Notes: generated from the letters alone by a model not told the origin. A stretch of 64,000 nt of DNA from CAWBBA01 sp963729795 (GCA_963729795.1 CAVSPC010000012.1:1-64000); one strand, 5' to 3'; counted from the stretch's first letter, positions 15,839 to 25,321 are shown. Numbers and translations: made by a program.

Positions 15839-17050
15839 ATGAACACTTTTTCAAAGGCTTACATACCGTACGGGGGCTACTATTCCACACCTTTCTGCCG
15901 CTGGCAGGGGGTCATGCAGAATGAAAATGCGATCGAGTTGGGAGCGAAAACAGCGAGGAGATGGTTCCTGGAAAAGAAGAAGATCGACCCCACCATCATT
16001 GACTACTTGTACTTCGGAATCACGATTCCTCAGTTGCACCTCTTTTATGCCCACAACTGGGCGGCCGGCATGCTCGTAGACAATCGGAAGAACCTGCCCG
16101 CCCTCCTCATTCACCAGGCATGCACGACCTCTGCCACGATTTTGAACCTAGCGGCCCTTGCAATAGAACAGGGAGCTTACGAAGTGGGGTTCGGCCTAAT
16201 GACGGACCGCTGTTCCAACGGGTGCCACACTGTGTGGCCCAACCCCACAGGGCCCGGCGGCGAGGTAATCTCCGAAAACTGGTTGATGGACAACTTCAAC
16301 GGCGACCCAAATGTCTTCCCGCCCCTCAAGATGGTCCAGACCGCGGAGAATGTGGCCAAGGAAGCGGGCATCACCAAAGAGGAAGTCGATGCGGTGGTGC
16401 TCCGGCGCTACGAGCAGTATCTCATGGCTTTGGCAAATGACAGAGCCTTCCAGAAACGCTATATGTTCCCGCCAGATGTAAAGGTCGGAAAGAGGCAAAC
16501 CAAACTCGTAGAGCAGGACGAAGGAGTCACCCCGACCACCGCGGAAGGCCTGGCAAAGCTGAGACCGGCGGAGCCGGGAGGCGTCCACAGTTTCGGCGCC
16601 CAGACGTTCCCCGCCGATGGGAACTGCGGTTTCATCGTTACTACCCGCGACAAGGCAAAAGAGATCAGCGAAAATCCCGGCGTTGAGATTCAGATCGTCT
16701 CTTATGGTTTCGCGCGGGTCAAGCCTGGCTTCATGGCGGCAGCGCCCGTACCGGCGGCGGAGATGGCCCTTGCCAATGCGGGTCTCGAAATAAAGGACAT
16801 GAAGGCAATTAAGAGTCACAATCCCTTTGCCACCAACGACATCAACTTCGCCAAAAAGCTTAACATCGACGTAATGAAGATGAACAACTTCGGGTCATCC
16901 CTGATCTACGGCCATCCCCAGGCGCCGACCGCGGGCAGGATTATCGCGGAGATGTTGGAGGAGATGGTAGATTTGGGCGGTGGGTACTGCCTCTGGACCG
17001 GTTGTGCCGCGGGTGATACCGGCGCATCCATGATCTTTAAAGTTGGCTAA
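15839..17050 (+). CDS. Thiolase-family acyltransferase
   Basis: Protein of 403 residues of the thiolase fold. The nucleophile Cys95 is in IHQACTTSATIL. In place of the usual NEAF motif it has SHNPFATND, and GHPQAPTAGR and WTGCAAGDTGAS supply the His and second Cys. The HNPF form is seen in atypical thiolases, several from anaerobic aromatic or branched acyl-CoA routes, so it may cleave or build an unusual 3-oxoacyl-CoA. The substrate cannot be told. AGGAGAT lies before the ATG. A strong hairpin follows the stop. Confidence 0.8.
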   Translation: MNTFSKAYIPYGGYYSTPFCRWQGVMQNENAIELGAKTARRWFLEKKKIDPTIIDYLYFGITIPQLHLFYAHNWAAGMLVDNRKNLPALLIHQACTTSATILNLAALAIEQGAYEVGFGLMTDRCSNGCHTVWPNPTGPGGEVISENWLMDNFNGDPNVFPPLKMVQTAENVAKEAGITKEEVDAVVLRRYEQYLMALANDRAFQKRYMFPPDVKVGKRQTKLVEQDEGVTPTTAEGLAKLRPAEPGGVHSFGAQTFPADGNCGFIVTTRDKAKEISENPGVEIQIVSYGFARVKPGFMAAAPVPAAEMALANAGLEIKDMKAIKSHNPFATNDINFAKKLNIDVMKMNNFGSSLIYGHPQAPTAGRIIAEMLEEMVDLGGGYCLWTGCAAGDTGASMIFKVG

Positions 17051-17061
17051 ATCAGAAGAGA

Positions 17062-17085
17062 GGGGGCGGATGTCCGGCCCCCTTT
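17062..17085 (+). terminator. Rho-independent-type terminator after thiolase
   Basis: GGGGGCGGA pairs with TCCGGCCCCC around a short loop, followed by TTTC. It starts 12 bp after the stop codon. Confidence 0.6.
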
Positions 17086-17847
17086 CGGAATCCGCACATG
17101 GCACCCTCTTTTGGGCCTAAGAGGGTTTGGTAGGTTCAGTTCCACGGAGGCCCTAAGCTTCTACTATTGAGGTTAGTAACGTGGGGGCAAAATGCACTCG
17201 TTGGATTTACTCCGGAACGAGTTTCGCGCCAACTCCGGCGGAGGAAACCGCCACAACGCACGACAAAGGTGCTCCATGAGCAGAGAAATGGAGGGGCTCA
17301 TCCAGGCTCCTATTTAGGCTATGTACTCTCGAGGAAAGGCGTCATAGGAGACGAATTGGTTCCGAAGCACACGATTTCATAGTTGATCCTCAGCAGGTTT
17401 CTGCTTCGGCCACTTCAAATTATTTTCTTGACAATATTGCTTGAAAGCAGACATAGTAAGTAAGCGGGGGTTCGTCTCGCCATAATTCAGTTCAGTCCTT
17501 TTGAGAGGACATTCGCCTCAAGGCTGGCAGAGGTTTTTCTCAGGGCGTTCGCGTAACATCTCGACATCACCCAAAAAACGACAAAAAGTAGTTGCACACG
17601 GGTTAGTAAGCGTTCGGCAAGAGAGTTTCCCGAGTGAATGACAAGGCAAACGTTGTCGACAAGCTTGGCGAAATCGACGAGGCAGTCGAAGGTATTTCGT
17701 AAGCTTCCAAGGGAAACGAAGCAACCTTCTGAAATCATAAGGCGCAAGCAGATCGAGCCCAACGACGCCCTTAATGATTTCAGTTAACTCTCGTTGTTCC
17801 AGTGAACGGTCACTGTTGGCCTTAACCCTAACAAAGGAGGAAGGACA
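17086..17847. other. 760 bp without a supported gene
   Basis: Frames here are short and lack binding sites. A possible promoter-like TTGACA occurs near 17429. The region should hold the promoter of the DUF362/AOR cluster, but neither the ATA(T/G)TCA palindrome nor a sigma-54 site is seen. Confidence 0.45.
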
Positions 17848-19032
17848 ATGAAATCGTGGCGGACCACCCGAAGGAAATTTTTTGGAGATGTAGTCAAATA
17901 CTGCGGCGCCGGTGTTGCAGCAGTGGGATTGATTGGCGGCGGCCGGGCCCGCGCCGTCGATGATCTCGATGACCCGGCCCAGTCAGGTGTCTGGAGAATG
18001 CGTGACACTCAACTCAAACAATACGGGGAGTTTATGAAGAATGCACCTCTTCCCAAGGGGTATGATGAAAAGAAACCTGGAGTTTTGGTGAATGGAGGAG
18101 CACCCGTTAAATGGTCCCATCTCCATGAGAACTGGTACGGTGAAGGGAACAAATCTTTAGTGGCCCTGATCATGGCTGCCCCTCTGGATAAAAGCCTAAA
18201 AGGGGACATCAAGAAAGCCGTAAAGCTCATCGGAGGATTTGAAAAGTCCCTTAAGAAAACGGACAAGATACTCATCAAGCCTAACATGAACACCGCAGAT
18301 CCTTGGCCGGGTGGGGGCACAGACCCACGGTTCTTACAGGCATTGATCCTCGTTCTCAAAGATGAGGGCTATCAGAACCTGACCGTGGCGGATAGTTGCG
18401 GACCTTGGGGGCCAACCGAGCGTGTGATCAAGATGGTGGGTTATGACTCCGTATGCAGACAGACCAACACCCCTCTCAATGATTACGATAAGGGAAAGTG
18501 GATGAACATCCAAAATCCCAAGGCCGAATTCCTCGGAAAGATCGGTGGTGGCGATGGCACTGTGGCCTATCCCGAGGATCTCAGGAAATATGACAAGATT
18601 ATATACACCCCTGTGATGAAAACTCACTTCCTCGGCGGAATCACCCAGAGTTTGAAGCTTTCCGTTGGGCTTTTGCATCGGGCTGATCGCGGGGCCTATC
18701 TTCACGGATTCAACCACATCTTCGTTGCAGAGCAGGCCGCTGAGATCAATCTTCCTCTCCGACCTGATCTGATCATCATGGATGGGCGAAGATCTTTCAT
18801 CAGCGGAGGCCCTTCTCATGGCGAGGAGGTGAAGCCGGGAATGATCGTGGCTTCGGGGGATCAGGTGGCCAACGATGTCATGGGCATCAGGATCCTTCAG
18901 GAATGGTATCCGAATATGGCCTCGAATAAGATTGGTATGTATGCGTGGAACCAAAAGCAGATTCTGCAGGCGGTGAAGCTTGGTATAGGATATGCCAAGC
19001 AACCTGGCGATATCAAGCTCGTTTTGGGTTAA
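17848..19032 (+). CDS. Tat-exported DUF362 protein
   Basis: Protein of 394 residues. A twin-arginine signal (TTRRKFFGD, then a hydrophobic stretch to about residue 36, ARA) marks export to the periplasm by the Tat route. The rest is a DUF362 domain: ILIKPNMN near 146, then DSCGPWGPTERV, VMKTHFLGGITQSLKLSVG and the C-terminal VASGDQVANDVMG. DUF362 proteins are often linked to iron-sulfur proteins, but their reaction is not known. GGAGGAAGG precedes the ATG. It is first in a cluster with a ferredoxin and an AOR, with 95 bp to the next gene. Confidence 0.85.
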   Translation: MKSWRTTRRKFFGDVVKYCGAGVAAVGLIGGGRARAVDDLDDPAQSGVWRMRDTQLKQYGEFMKNAPLPKGYDEKKPGVLVNGGAPVKWSHLHENWYGEGNKSLVALIMAAPLDKSLKGDIKKAVKLIGGFEKSLKKTDKILIKPNMNTADPWPGGGTDPRFLQALILVLKDEGYQNLTVADSCGPWGPTERVIKMVGYDSVCRQTNTPLNDYDKGKWMNIQNPKAEFLGKIGGGDGTVAYPEDLRKYDKIIYTPVMKTHFLGGITQSLKLSVGLLHRADRGAYLHGFNHIFVAEQAAEINLPLRPDLIIMDGRRSFISGGPSHGEEVKPGMIVASGDQVANDVMGIRILQEWYPNMASNKIGMYAWNQKQILQAVKLGIGYAKQPGDIKLVLG

Positions 19033-19127
19033 TCTTACATCCAATTATATGACTCATGCTCCCCTCTTCCCTGTTTTCCGGCAAGGGGGGAGTTTTCAAT
19101 GTAGGAAAAGACCAGGGAGATTGGTGT

Positions 19128-19571
19128 GTGACCAGATATGCTCTGTTTTTCCTCGTCCTAGTTTTTTTTGCTGCCCTTCTTGGCCCCCAAGTGACTATGT
19201 CCCAGAAAGCAGATCCTACTATCGTGGATTTCAAGATCCAGGCCCTTTACCGGGCAGCCAAATTGACCTGGGCAACACGTGATGGCCTGAAAGCTGAACT
19301 GTCAGTGCAGATTCTAAGGGCTGAAACTTTTGAGCAAGGGCCTTACAAAGAAGTGGATGTGATAAAGCTAGAACCCGGCAAGAACACTTATCAGTATGTC
19401 GATAAAAGCATGGGAGTTGAATCAAAATACTATTACAAACTATTTGTTAAAGAGACCGGCGAATACTTCGGCCCTATCCCTGTTAGGCCTTACTTCTCGC
19501 CTCCTGCTACTCAATTGGGACCGCATGAACGGCACGGCCCACTTTTTGCCCTTCGAGAGGTAACAAGATAG
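19128..19571 (+). CDS. Secreted or anchored fibronectin-III-like protein
   Basis: Protein of 147 residues from GTG 19128 (AGGGAG upstream). A hydrophobic N-terminus (YALFFLVLVFFAALLG) is a signal peptide or anchor. The rest resembles one fibronectin type III domain: VDFKIQALYRAAKLTW, then YVDKSMGVESKYYYKLFVKE. Such a domain would be for binding and not catalysis. It ends directly before the ferredoxin start, so it is part of the AOR cluster. No enzyme motif is seen. Confidence 0.6.
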   Translation: MTRYALFFLVLVFFAALLGPQVTMSQKADPTIVDFKIQALYRAAKLTWATRDGLKAELSVQILRAETFEQGPYKEVDVIKLEPGKNTYQYVDKSMGVESKYYYKLFVKETGEYFGPIPVRPYFSPPATQLGPHERHGPLFALREVTR

Positions 19572-20177
19572 ATGGCTGTGGACGTCGATCGCCGCACAAT
19601 TCTCTGTGGTCTCGCCTACGGTGCTTTTAGACTGGGAAGAATCGTCGCTTTTGGTGATCTGCTTTCGGCACCTGCCTTTGCAAACGATCAAAAGGTCCCT
19701 TTAGCGAAAGTGGTCATTTTCGTGGATAAGACGCTGTGTTCTGGATGCCGCACCTGTGAAATGGCTTGTGCTAACTTCAATGCCGCTGGCCGAAATTCCT
19801 CGACTCTTGCACGAATTTTCATAGAAAAGGAGTATCTTAAAGGAAGCTACCAGCCCAAGGTATGCTATCAGTGCTCCGACCCGCCCTGTTTGAAGGCTTG
19901 CCCGTCGGGCGCACTCCAAATAGATCGTTCAAAAGGAACCTTGGCTCGTATCATCGATGAAAACATTTGCATCGGCTGCCAGGAGTGCGTCAAGGCTTGC
20001 CAGCAATATTTCCGGCCTTCCAGGTCTATGTTCGATCCTGAGAAGGGAAAGGCATTCAAGTGCCACCTCTGCTTCGGAGATCCGCAGTGCGTAAAATTCT
20101 GCCCAAGCGGCGCGCTTCGGGTGGTAAGATCGGAAAAGGGCTTTCTAGTTGGCTATCCCGTGATTAAAGGGGACTGA
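19572..20177 (+). CDS. Four-cluster ferredoxin subunit with Tat-like leader
   Basis: Protein of 201 residues. Four Cys groups (CSGCRTCEMAC, CYQCSDPPCLKAC, CIGCQECVKAC, CHLCFGDPQCVKFC) can hold four [4Fe-4S] clusters, as in DmsB/AorA-type electron-transfer subunits. Before them is a leader with DRRTIL, a weakly hydrophobic stretch and an AFA site near residue 37, which looks like a Tat signal. It begins directly after the previous stop and ends one base before the AOR gene, so it is almost surely the partner of that enzyme. A Tat leader on an AOR ferredoxin is unusual. Confidence 0.85.
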   Translation: MAVDVDRRTILCGLAYGAFRLGRIVAFGDLLSAPAFANDQKVPLAKVVIFVDKTLCSGCRTCEMACANFNAAGRNSSTLARIFIEKEYLKGSYQPKVCYQCSDPPCLKACPSGALQIDRSKGTLARIIDENICIGCQECVKACQQYFRPSRSMFDPEKGKAFKCHLCFGDPQCVKFCPSGALRVVRSEKGFLVGYPVIKGD

Positions 20178-20178
20178 A

Positions 20179-22197
20179 ATGACCCCTCGAGGCGGATGGG
20201 TTGGAAAAATCCTCAGGGTTGATTTGACTACCGGCGAGATATCCGAGCAATCAACTTTTGACTATGTCCCCAAATTCTTGGGAGGACGCGGGCTTGGGGC
20301 GAAAATCTGTTGGGATGAGGTGCCGCCGGACGTGGGTGCCTTCGATCCAGAGAATCGGCTCGTCTTTGCCACAGGACCTCTTCAAGGGACCCTAGCACCG
20401 ACATCTGGAAGGTTCACCGTTCTTGGAAAATCTCCCCAATCCACTCCTGTGGAATCCTTCGCCCGCTCCGGCGTAGGAGGACACTTTGCTCCTGAACTCA
20501 AATGGGCGGGTTATGATGCTGTCATTGTCCAAGGAAAAGCTTCGCAACCCGTCTACCTATGGATCTGTGACCAAAAGGCCCGGATACTGGATGCTCGCCA
20601 CTTGTGGGGGTTGGATACTTATCAAACGCAGCAGGTGATTTGGAAAGTTCACGGAAATAAGACTCGAGTGATGGCGATTGGGAAAGCTGGGGAAAATCGG
20701 AGCCGCATTGCCTGTATTCTTACCGATTCTGGCGACGTTTCGGGCCAGGCCGGTTTCGGTGGTGTGATGGGTTCGAAGAACTTGAAGGCAATCGCTGTCC
20801 GTGGAACTGGCTCTGTAGCTGTGGCCAGGCCAAAAGAACTGATGAATATAGCTCGTAATGTCGAGAAGCTCTTTTCCCGCAAATCTGTGAAGGGCAATCC
20901 TTACCTGCCTGATGAGAAAGGCTTCAAATATAATATCTGGGGTGGAGGTTACGGTCGGGGAAGTCTGACTCTCCTCCCAGGAGAGCTTCTCGATCTTTGT
21001 AATAACCCGTCGTCGGGTTATTCCCAGCATCCGGACGGCTGCTTTGCCTGTCCGGTATTCTGCCGTTCCCATGTCAAAGGACCGGACATCACCAGTGGAG
21101 TCTCTCTCTGTTCCGGGTCTTATATGTATTTGGAATCCATGACCAATGAACCTGAAAAAGGCTATAGCAAGATCACTTGGGAGGCAGCTAAGCTGGCGAA
21201 TCTTGTTGGGATCAATGCTTACGATCTCATGGGGATCATACCCTGGCTTTCGGATTGTTACCGAGAGAATTTGATCACCGAGGAACAGACAGGGCTCCCT
21301 CTCAAGCAGATCGGCTCATGGCCATTCATATCCACCCTTTTACATAAAATGGCCAATCGCGAGGGGTTTGGCGATCTTCTCGCAGAAGGCGGGCAGCGTG
21401 CAGCGGCCAAACTTGGCGGTAAAGCGGAAGAGCTTTCAGTCATCTATTATCCTCGTGCCGGCAAGTTTGGCGGTTTTCGTGAACATTGGATGTTTTTAGG
21501 GGGATTCCCCACAGGCTACGCTGTTCCACCACTGGCCCTGATGTGGGTCTTGGATAACCGAGATGCCATGGTATCGCACAGCTATATTTCCATGCTGTGG
21601 GGCGCTGCATCCGCCATCGGACAGGATGCACTCACCGCGGTGCCGGACGATATCTTTCCTCTTCTGAAACCTGTGATGAAGGCCGTATATGGTTCAGAGG
21701 AGGCTGCGGAGTTCTTCGGCCCGGATGGTAAGAGCTTGAACTGGAAATGGGCTGCTCCGGTGGTCAAACGATGCCACGAGCAAACCCTACTCAAAGATAG
21801 CTATGTTGTTTGCGATATGCAATTCCCTTACGTTTTCAACGCCAATTCATCGGATCATGTAGGAGATCTCAGCCTTGAATCTCGCCTCTACTCTGCCGTC
21901 ACAGGGATAGATATGGGGCTGGAGGAGTCCTTTCAAAAAGGAGAGATGCTCTGCACCCTGGAAAGGGCGATTGCGGCTCGAGACGGGCGCACCCGTCAAG
22001 ATGACATCTTGCACAGTATCTACTTTGACAAAGAGGACGCAGGAGGCCGGAAGTACCTGCAAGAAGACCTGGAGCGTTCCAAGAGTGACTACTATGGGTT
22101 AATGGGGTGGGACGTTAAATCTGGCATACCCACCCGTTCAACGTTGGAACGACTCGGGCTGAAAGATGTGGCGGAAGGCTTGAAAAGAAAACCATAA
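20179..22197 (+). CDS. Tungsten aldehyde:ferredoxin oxidoreductase-family catalytic subunit
   Basis: Protein of 672 residues of the AOR family (tungstopterin enzymes such as AOR, AorB and BamB). It has the N-terminal GGRGLGAKICWDEV, pterin-binding segments such as GPLQGTLAPTSGRFTVLGKS and GDVSGQAGFGGVMGSKNLKAI, and the [4Fe-4S] ligands Cys288, Cys291 and Cys295 (CFACPVFC) with a fourth at Cys545 (SYVVCDMQ). The natural substrate may be an aldehyde/acid couple or another carbonyl or acyl compound. It lacks its own signal peptide, while its ferredoxin partner has one. modABC and mop in the same window could supply W or Mo. Confidence 0.92.
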   Translation: MTPRGGWVGKILRVDLTTGEISEQSTFDYVPKFLGGRGLGAKICWDEVPPDVGAFDPENRLVFATGPLQGTLAPTSGRFTVLGKSPQSTPVESFARSGVGGHFAPELKWAGYDAVIVQGKASQPVYLWICDQKARILDARHLWGLDTYQTQQVIWKVHGNKTRVMAIGKAGENRSRIACILTDSGDVSGQAGFGGVMGSKNLKAIAVRGTGSVAVARPKELMNIARNVEKLFSRKSVKGNPYLPDEKGFKYNIWGGGYGRGSLTLLPGELLDLCNNPSSGYSQHPDGCFACPVFCRSHVKGPDITSGVSLCSGSYMYLESMTNEPEKGYSKITWEAAKLANLVGINAYDLMGIIPWLSDCYRENLITEEQTGLPLKQIGSWPFISTLLHKMANREGFGDLLAEGGQRAAAKLGGKAEELSVIYYPRAGKFGGFREHWMFLGGFPTGYAVPPLALMWVLDNRDAMVSHSYISMLWGAASAIGQDALTAVPDDIFPLLKPVMKAVYGSEEAAEFFGPDGKSLNWKWAAPVVKRCHEQTLLKDSYVVCDMQFPYVFNANSSDHVGDLSLESRLYSAVTGIDMGLEESFQKGEMLCTLERAIAARDGRTRQDDILHSIYFDKEDAGGRKYLQEDLERSKSDYYGLMGWDVKSGIPTRSTLERLGLKDVAEGLKRKP

Positions 22198-22437
22198 CCG
22201 AAGAATCCCATTAACTTCGAACCCTTCTCACGTCTAAACCTAATTTCTATCATCTCGATTATTGGATCTCGGGTGGTCCTGTCATAGAAATATATCGGCC
22301 AAGCGCAATCACTAACAAGGCCGTTTCCCGAACCTAGTGCGTAATGACAGGGGTTATGACTCCCCCCCGTAATGTCAGATCAGTCTTCTACGAGGACCTA
22401 CACTCCTTGTCCGACCTCGATCGTCAGTGACATGCTC

Positions 22438-24249
22438 CTAGAAATCGGCCTCTATGATTCCCTGGAAACCGAATATAGGTTCGATCTCTCGGGCAGGATT
22501 GATCGCCCATCCTGATGGTCCGTCAGCGGCCGTAGGACTGACAAATGTTCCGACTCCCGCTACTGTAGTAAAAGTGTTGGCGTATAGCTTGTCAATGCAA
22601 GCATATTTGAACCATCCGCCCGGCTGCCAATATGCGCCACGCAAATGTACAATCAGACCTTCCAACAATTTCCAGTCGGCGCCGGCAGTGACTTCCCATC
22701 CCAGGGAATCGTCGGGAATCGACGGTGCGGGAGCTGCGAGAATATTCTGCGGCGCAGTCAGAATCACTCCGTCTGTGCCGAGTTGCTGGCCCAGCAGCAA
22801 GACCTTGCCGCCTCCATTAGTTCCATCAGATGACGGAACCAGGCAGCCCCAGCCCCAGCCTTTTGACACCCTATTCGCAGTGAAGAGTGTAGCGAAAAGG
22901 TCCAAGTTGCAAGCCACGGCATAGTCGATCCTGGCCCCGAAAGAGGAGGCGTCTGTCATGTAGCCTTCGCCGTTCCTGTTTATGGCATTCAAACCGCCGC
23001 CATATTGATAAGCCATGAGTAGGCTGTAGGGCAGGAATGCCTGTGTAGTGGCAAACTGTGCTCCATTGGCCACATTCTCCCACGACTGTTTCTTGATCCA
23101 GATCCCGTGTCGGCGGTCAGGACCGGGAACCCACGAATAGAAAAGGCTCACCTTGGCGGGGCCGGCCATTGCCCCCATTTCCACCATATACTTCCAGGCT
23201 TCCAGATCGTAAGGTGCGAAAATGCTCCCACCTCCGTCGGTGAAGTCAGCTACATCGTCGATGGCCTTTTGCACGGTCATTTGTTCTTTGAAGTAAGCCA
23301 ACTCATTGTTGAAAAAGAACCTGCCGTTGTTGTATTTCAGGAAAACCGATCCATCTTCATAGGTCGCGTCATAGGTTCGTGCAATGAGCGAATTGGCATT
23401 TGAGGTTGCCCCGCCCGGCCCATTATGAATAGGAACATATTCCCCGAGCAAGCCCATTTCGAGAGGGCCTGAGGCATATACATAGACCCACTCGGGATGG
23501 AGATTGCGCTTGCGATCGTTGTCCCACAATCGGTAGCCTATGGTGTCTACCGGCGTGGCATCGACCACATTGGACTGAGGGCCCGCAGCGAAAGTGGTGC
23601 TGATAACATCCCTCCCGGCCATGGAGTTGGTCCAGGTTTGACCTCGCCAGGGATGAAAGACAAGCCCTATTCTCATAGGACCGTAATTTGCCCACACACC
23701 GAAGGTTTCCGTGGTGGCATTACGTCGATCGAATAGTGCTCCCATGCCCCAATCCAGCGGGCGCTTCCCCGCAACTATGATTCCCCACGGACACTCCGCG
23801 GACAACCACCAGTAAGTCCACGTTCCCGAAGCTATCGGGTTGTACACGCCGATATCTGCGTTGTTAGGGTACAAGCCGAATTGACTAACCCCAAAACCAA
23901 TCTGGTAAAGACCTCTGAGCCTAATGGCAGGATTATTTCTAATTTCAGGCAGAATTTCCATTCTCGACCATTGCAGTGACGCGTCCGATCCTGTAACAAG
24001 GCCATACTGCTCACCGTTTATGGTGCGAGATCCAATGAAAGAGTTCATAGAGTTAAATTTTGTTGCACTAGCGTTGGCAGCGGCACTCGCTTGGTCGTAC
24101 GGACCGAAAAATCCTTCACGACCGTATTGGTCGAAGTAATCGTAGCCCCATATCCACGATCCTGTGAGGTTCACTTCGAACGCGTACCCTGGTGAGGCGA
24201 CGAACCATAATCCTGCCAGGATGACTATCAACACTCTGAATCTATACAT
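22438..24249 (-). CDS. Outer-membrane beta-barrel protein (porin-like)
   Basis: Protein of 603 residues with a signal peptide (residues 1-24, cut near GYA) and a long series of amphipathic strands rich in aromatic residues (WIWGYDYF, YWWLSAECPW, WVYVYASGPLEMGLLGEY, FLKYNNGRFFFNNELAYF). It ends with EADF; a terminal Phe is the outer-membrane barrel signal. It resembles large deltaproteobacterial porins of unknown cargo. ATG at 24249 has AAAGGAGGA just upstream. It is convergent with the AOR gene, and its upstream region has two copies of a palindrome related to the one upstream of modABC. Confidence 0.75.
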   Translation of the reverse strand: MYRFRVLIVILAGLWFVASPGYAFEVNLTGSWIWGYDYFDQYGREGFFGPYDQASAAANASATKFNSMNSFIGSRTINGEQYGLVTGSDASLQWSRMEILPEIRNNPAIRLRGLYQIGFGVSQFGLYPNNADIGVYNPIASGTWTYWWLSAECPWGIIVAGKRPLDWGMGALFDRRNATTETFGVWANYGPMRIGLVFHPWRGQTWTNSMAGRDVISTTFAAGPQSNVVDATPVDTIGYRLWDNDRKRNLHPEWVYVYASGPLEMGLLGEYVPIHNGPGGATSNANSLIARTYDATYEDGSVFLKYNNGRFFFNNELAYFKEQMTVQKAIDDVADFTDGGGSIFAPYDLEAWKYMVEMGAMAGPAKVSLFYSWVPGPDRRHGIWIKKQSWENVANGAQFATTQAFLPYSLLMAYQYGGGLNAINRNGEGYMTDASSFGARIDYAVACNLDLFATLFTANRVSKGWGWGCLVPSSDGTNGGGKVLLLGQQLGTDGVILTAPQNILAAPAPSIPDDSLGWEVTAGADWKLLEGLIVHLRGAYWQPGGWFKYACIDKLYANTFTTVAGVGTFVSPTAADGPSGWAINPAREIEPIFGFQGIIEADF

Positions 24250-24301
24250 GTATCCTCCTTTCATACCCCATTACACTGATGGCAACCTATTCCAGCTTGG
24301 C

Positions 24302-24320
24302 ATAGTCACATAATGACTAT
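24302..24320. promoter_or_regulatory. Palindromic operator ATAGTCA-N5-TGACTAT (copy 1)
   Basis: Perfect 7-bp arms with a 5-bp centre (CATAA), 53 bp before the barrel gene start. It matches the mod sites except at one position per arm. Confidence 0.6.
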
Positions 24321-24436
24321 CAATGCATCACCATCCATCTTTTACACATACACCAGGGCCGAGGTTTCTCAGCGATTACGGCCCTATGGACCCGATAGGT
24401 TCGACGTGCGTAAGATCGTCACCGATCATCAAGTGA

Positions 24437-24455
24437 ATAGTCACTATATGACTAT
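24437..24455. promoter_or_regulatory. Palindromic operator ATAGTCA-N5-TGACTAT (copy 2)
   Basis: Same arms as the site at 24302 with centre CTATA, 135 bp further upstream (about 13 helical turns), which would suit looping or cooperative binding. Confidence 0.6.
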
Positions 24456-24728
24456 GATGCTCTTACCAACCCGCACACGAGCTCTTTCTGCTGAATCAGC
24501 CCCAAAGCCAATCGCCTGACTCGATTGACCCGTCGGATACCCGAAAACAAGGTTTGGACTCTGGGGCCTCTCATGCAGAAGGCTCACACAGAAATTCGGG
24601 TCAAATCTTACATGTGGGTAACTGGTTATATTGAATGGAAATCAAAATACGAATCAAGTCTATTTTTGTCAAGAGAATTTATTCCGCTCGCGTGTCGCCT
24701 CGATTCCCCTGGGAAATCAGAGTACTGT

Positions 24729-24811
24729 GTCATTGCAGGAAGTGAAATCCAGTTCCCAGCGGGAAAGCAATCTAGGCTTCGGTACGGCGCAAAGATTGGT
24801 TTCCCGCTGGG
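24729..24811. repeat. REP-like hairpin, related to 29224-29294
   Basis: A 19-bp inverted repeat (24755-24773 and 24793-24811, one mismatch; arm CCCAGCGGGAAAGCAATCT) closes an approximately 19-base loop. The sequence TGTCATTGCAGGAAGTGAAA before it and GAAAGCAATC within it match the repeat at 29262-29294. No T-run follows, so it is a repeat and not a terminator. The rest of 24456-25015 has no gene. Confidence 0.6.
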
Positions 24812-25015
24812 GAGGGAACCAGCGATCTCTTTCTGACGCGGAACCTCTGTGAGGAACTTTTTCGAACCAGACTTGTTTGATTTATTGTAAGTTATCAGCA
24901 ACTGTTAGGCCGATGGTTAAAGGTAGGTTACTCTCCCAGGTGAGCAGAAGTTCGATATTGTTGAATTGCATAAGAGCAAAGTGTACGCATATTAGGGGAG
25001 AAAGAGACAATTGAA

Positions 25016-25321
25016 ATGAAAACTCTAGGCGCGGTGGTTTTGACAATAGCCGCAGCACTGATAGCTGTTCCGCCAGTGGTCTATGCTCACGGTTACTATG
25101 TGATTTCGGATTATAGAGGTCACAAGGCAGTGACAAACGGGGTCCCTCATTACGGGTGGTACATAGAATCGGGTCCGTATCGGAGCGCTGACGCGGCAGA
25201 ACGAGCCACAGGGGCGGGAGACGGACCAGAGTGGCAGTACAATGTCCACCGATATTTCACTTTCCCGGTGGTAACGCCGCGAAGGCCAGGGCAGATTCCT
25301 TTGGTAGAGCCGACACCTTGA
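25016..25321 (+). CDS. Small secreted protein
   Basis: Protein of 101 residues with a clear signal peptide (MKTLGAVVLTIAAALIAV, cut near VYA). The mature 77 residues are rich in Tyr and Gly (HGYYVISDYRGHKAVTNG, HYGWYIESGPYRSADAAERATG). I do not recognise a family. The SADAAERAT segment looks like a short helix in a small periplasmic domain. It stands alone. Confidence 0.6.
   Translation: MKTLGAVVLTIAAALIAVPPVVYAHGYYVISDYRGHKAVTNGVPHYGWYIESGPYRSADAAERATGAGDGPEWQYNVHRYFTFPVVTPRRPGQIPLVEPTP

Noticed and set aside
16196..16819. 207-residue minus-strand frame inside the thiolase
   Set aside because: The thiolase has the Cys/His motifs; the antisense frame has none.
17487..17762. 91-residue minus-strand frame between the thiolase and DUF362 genes
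   Set aside because: I looked for a transposase remnant and found no motif or binding site.
24755..24811. Rho-independent terminator
   Set aside because: The hairpin is strong but has no T-run after it, no gene ends next to it, and it matches the REP-like repeat.
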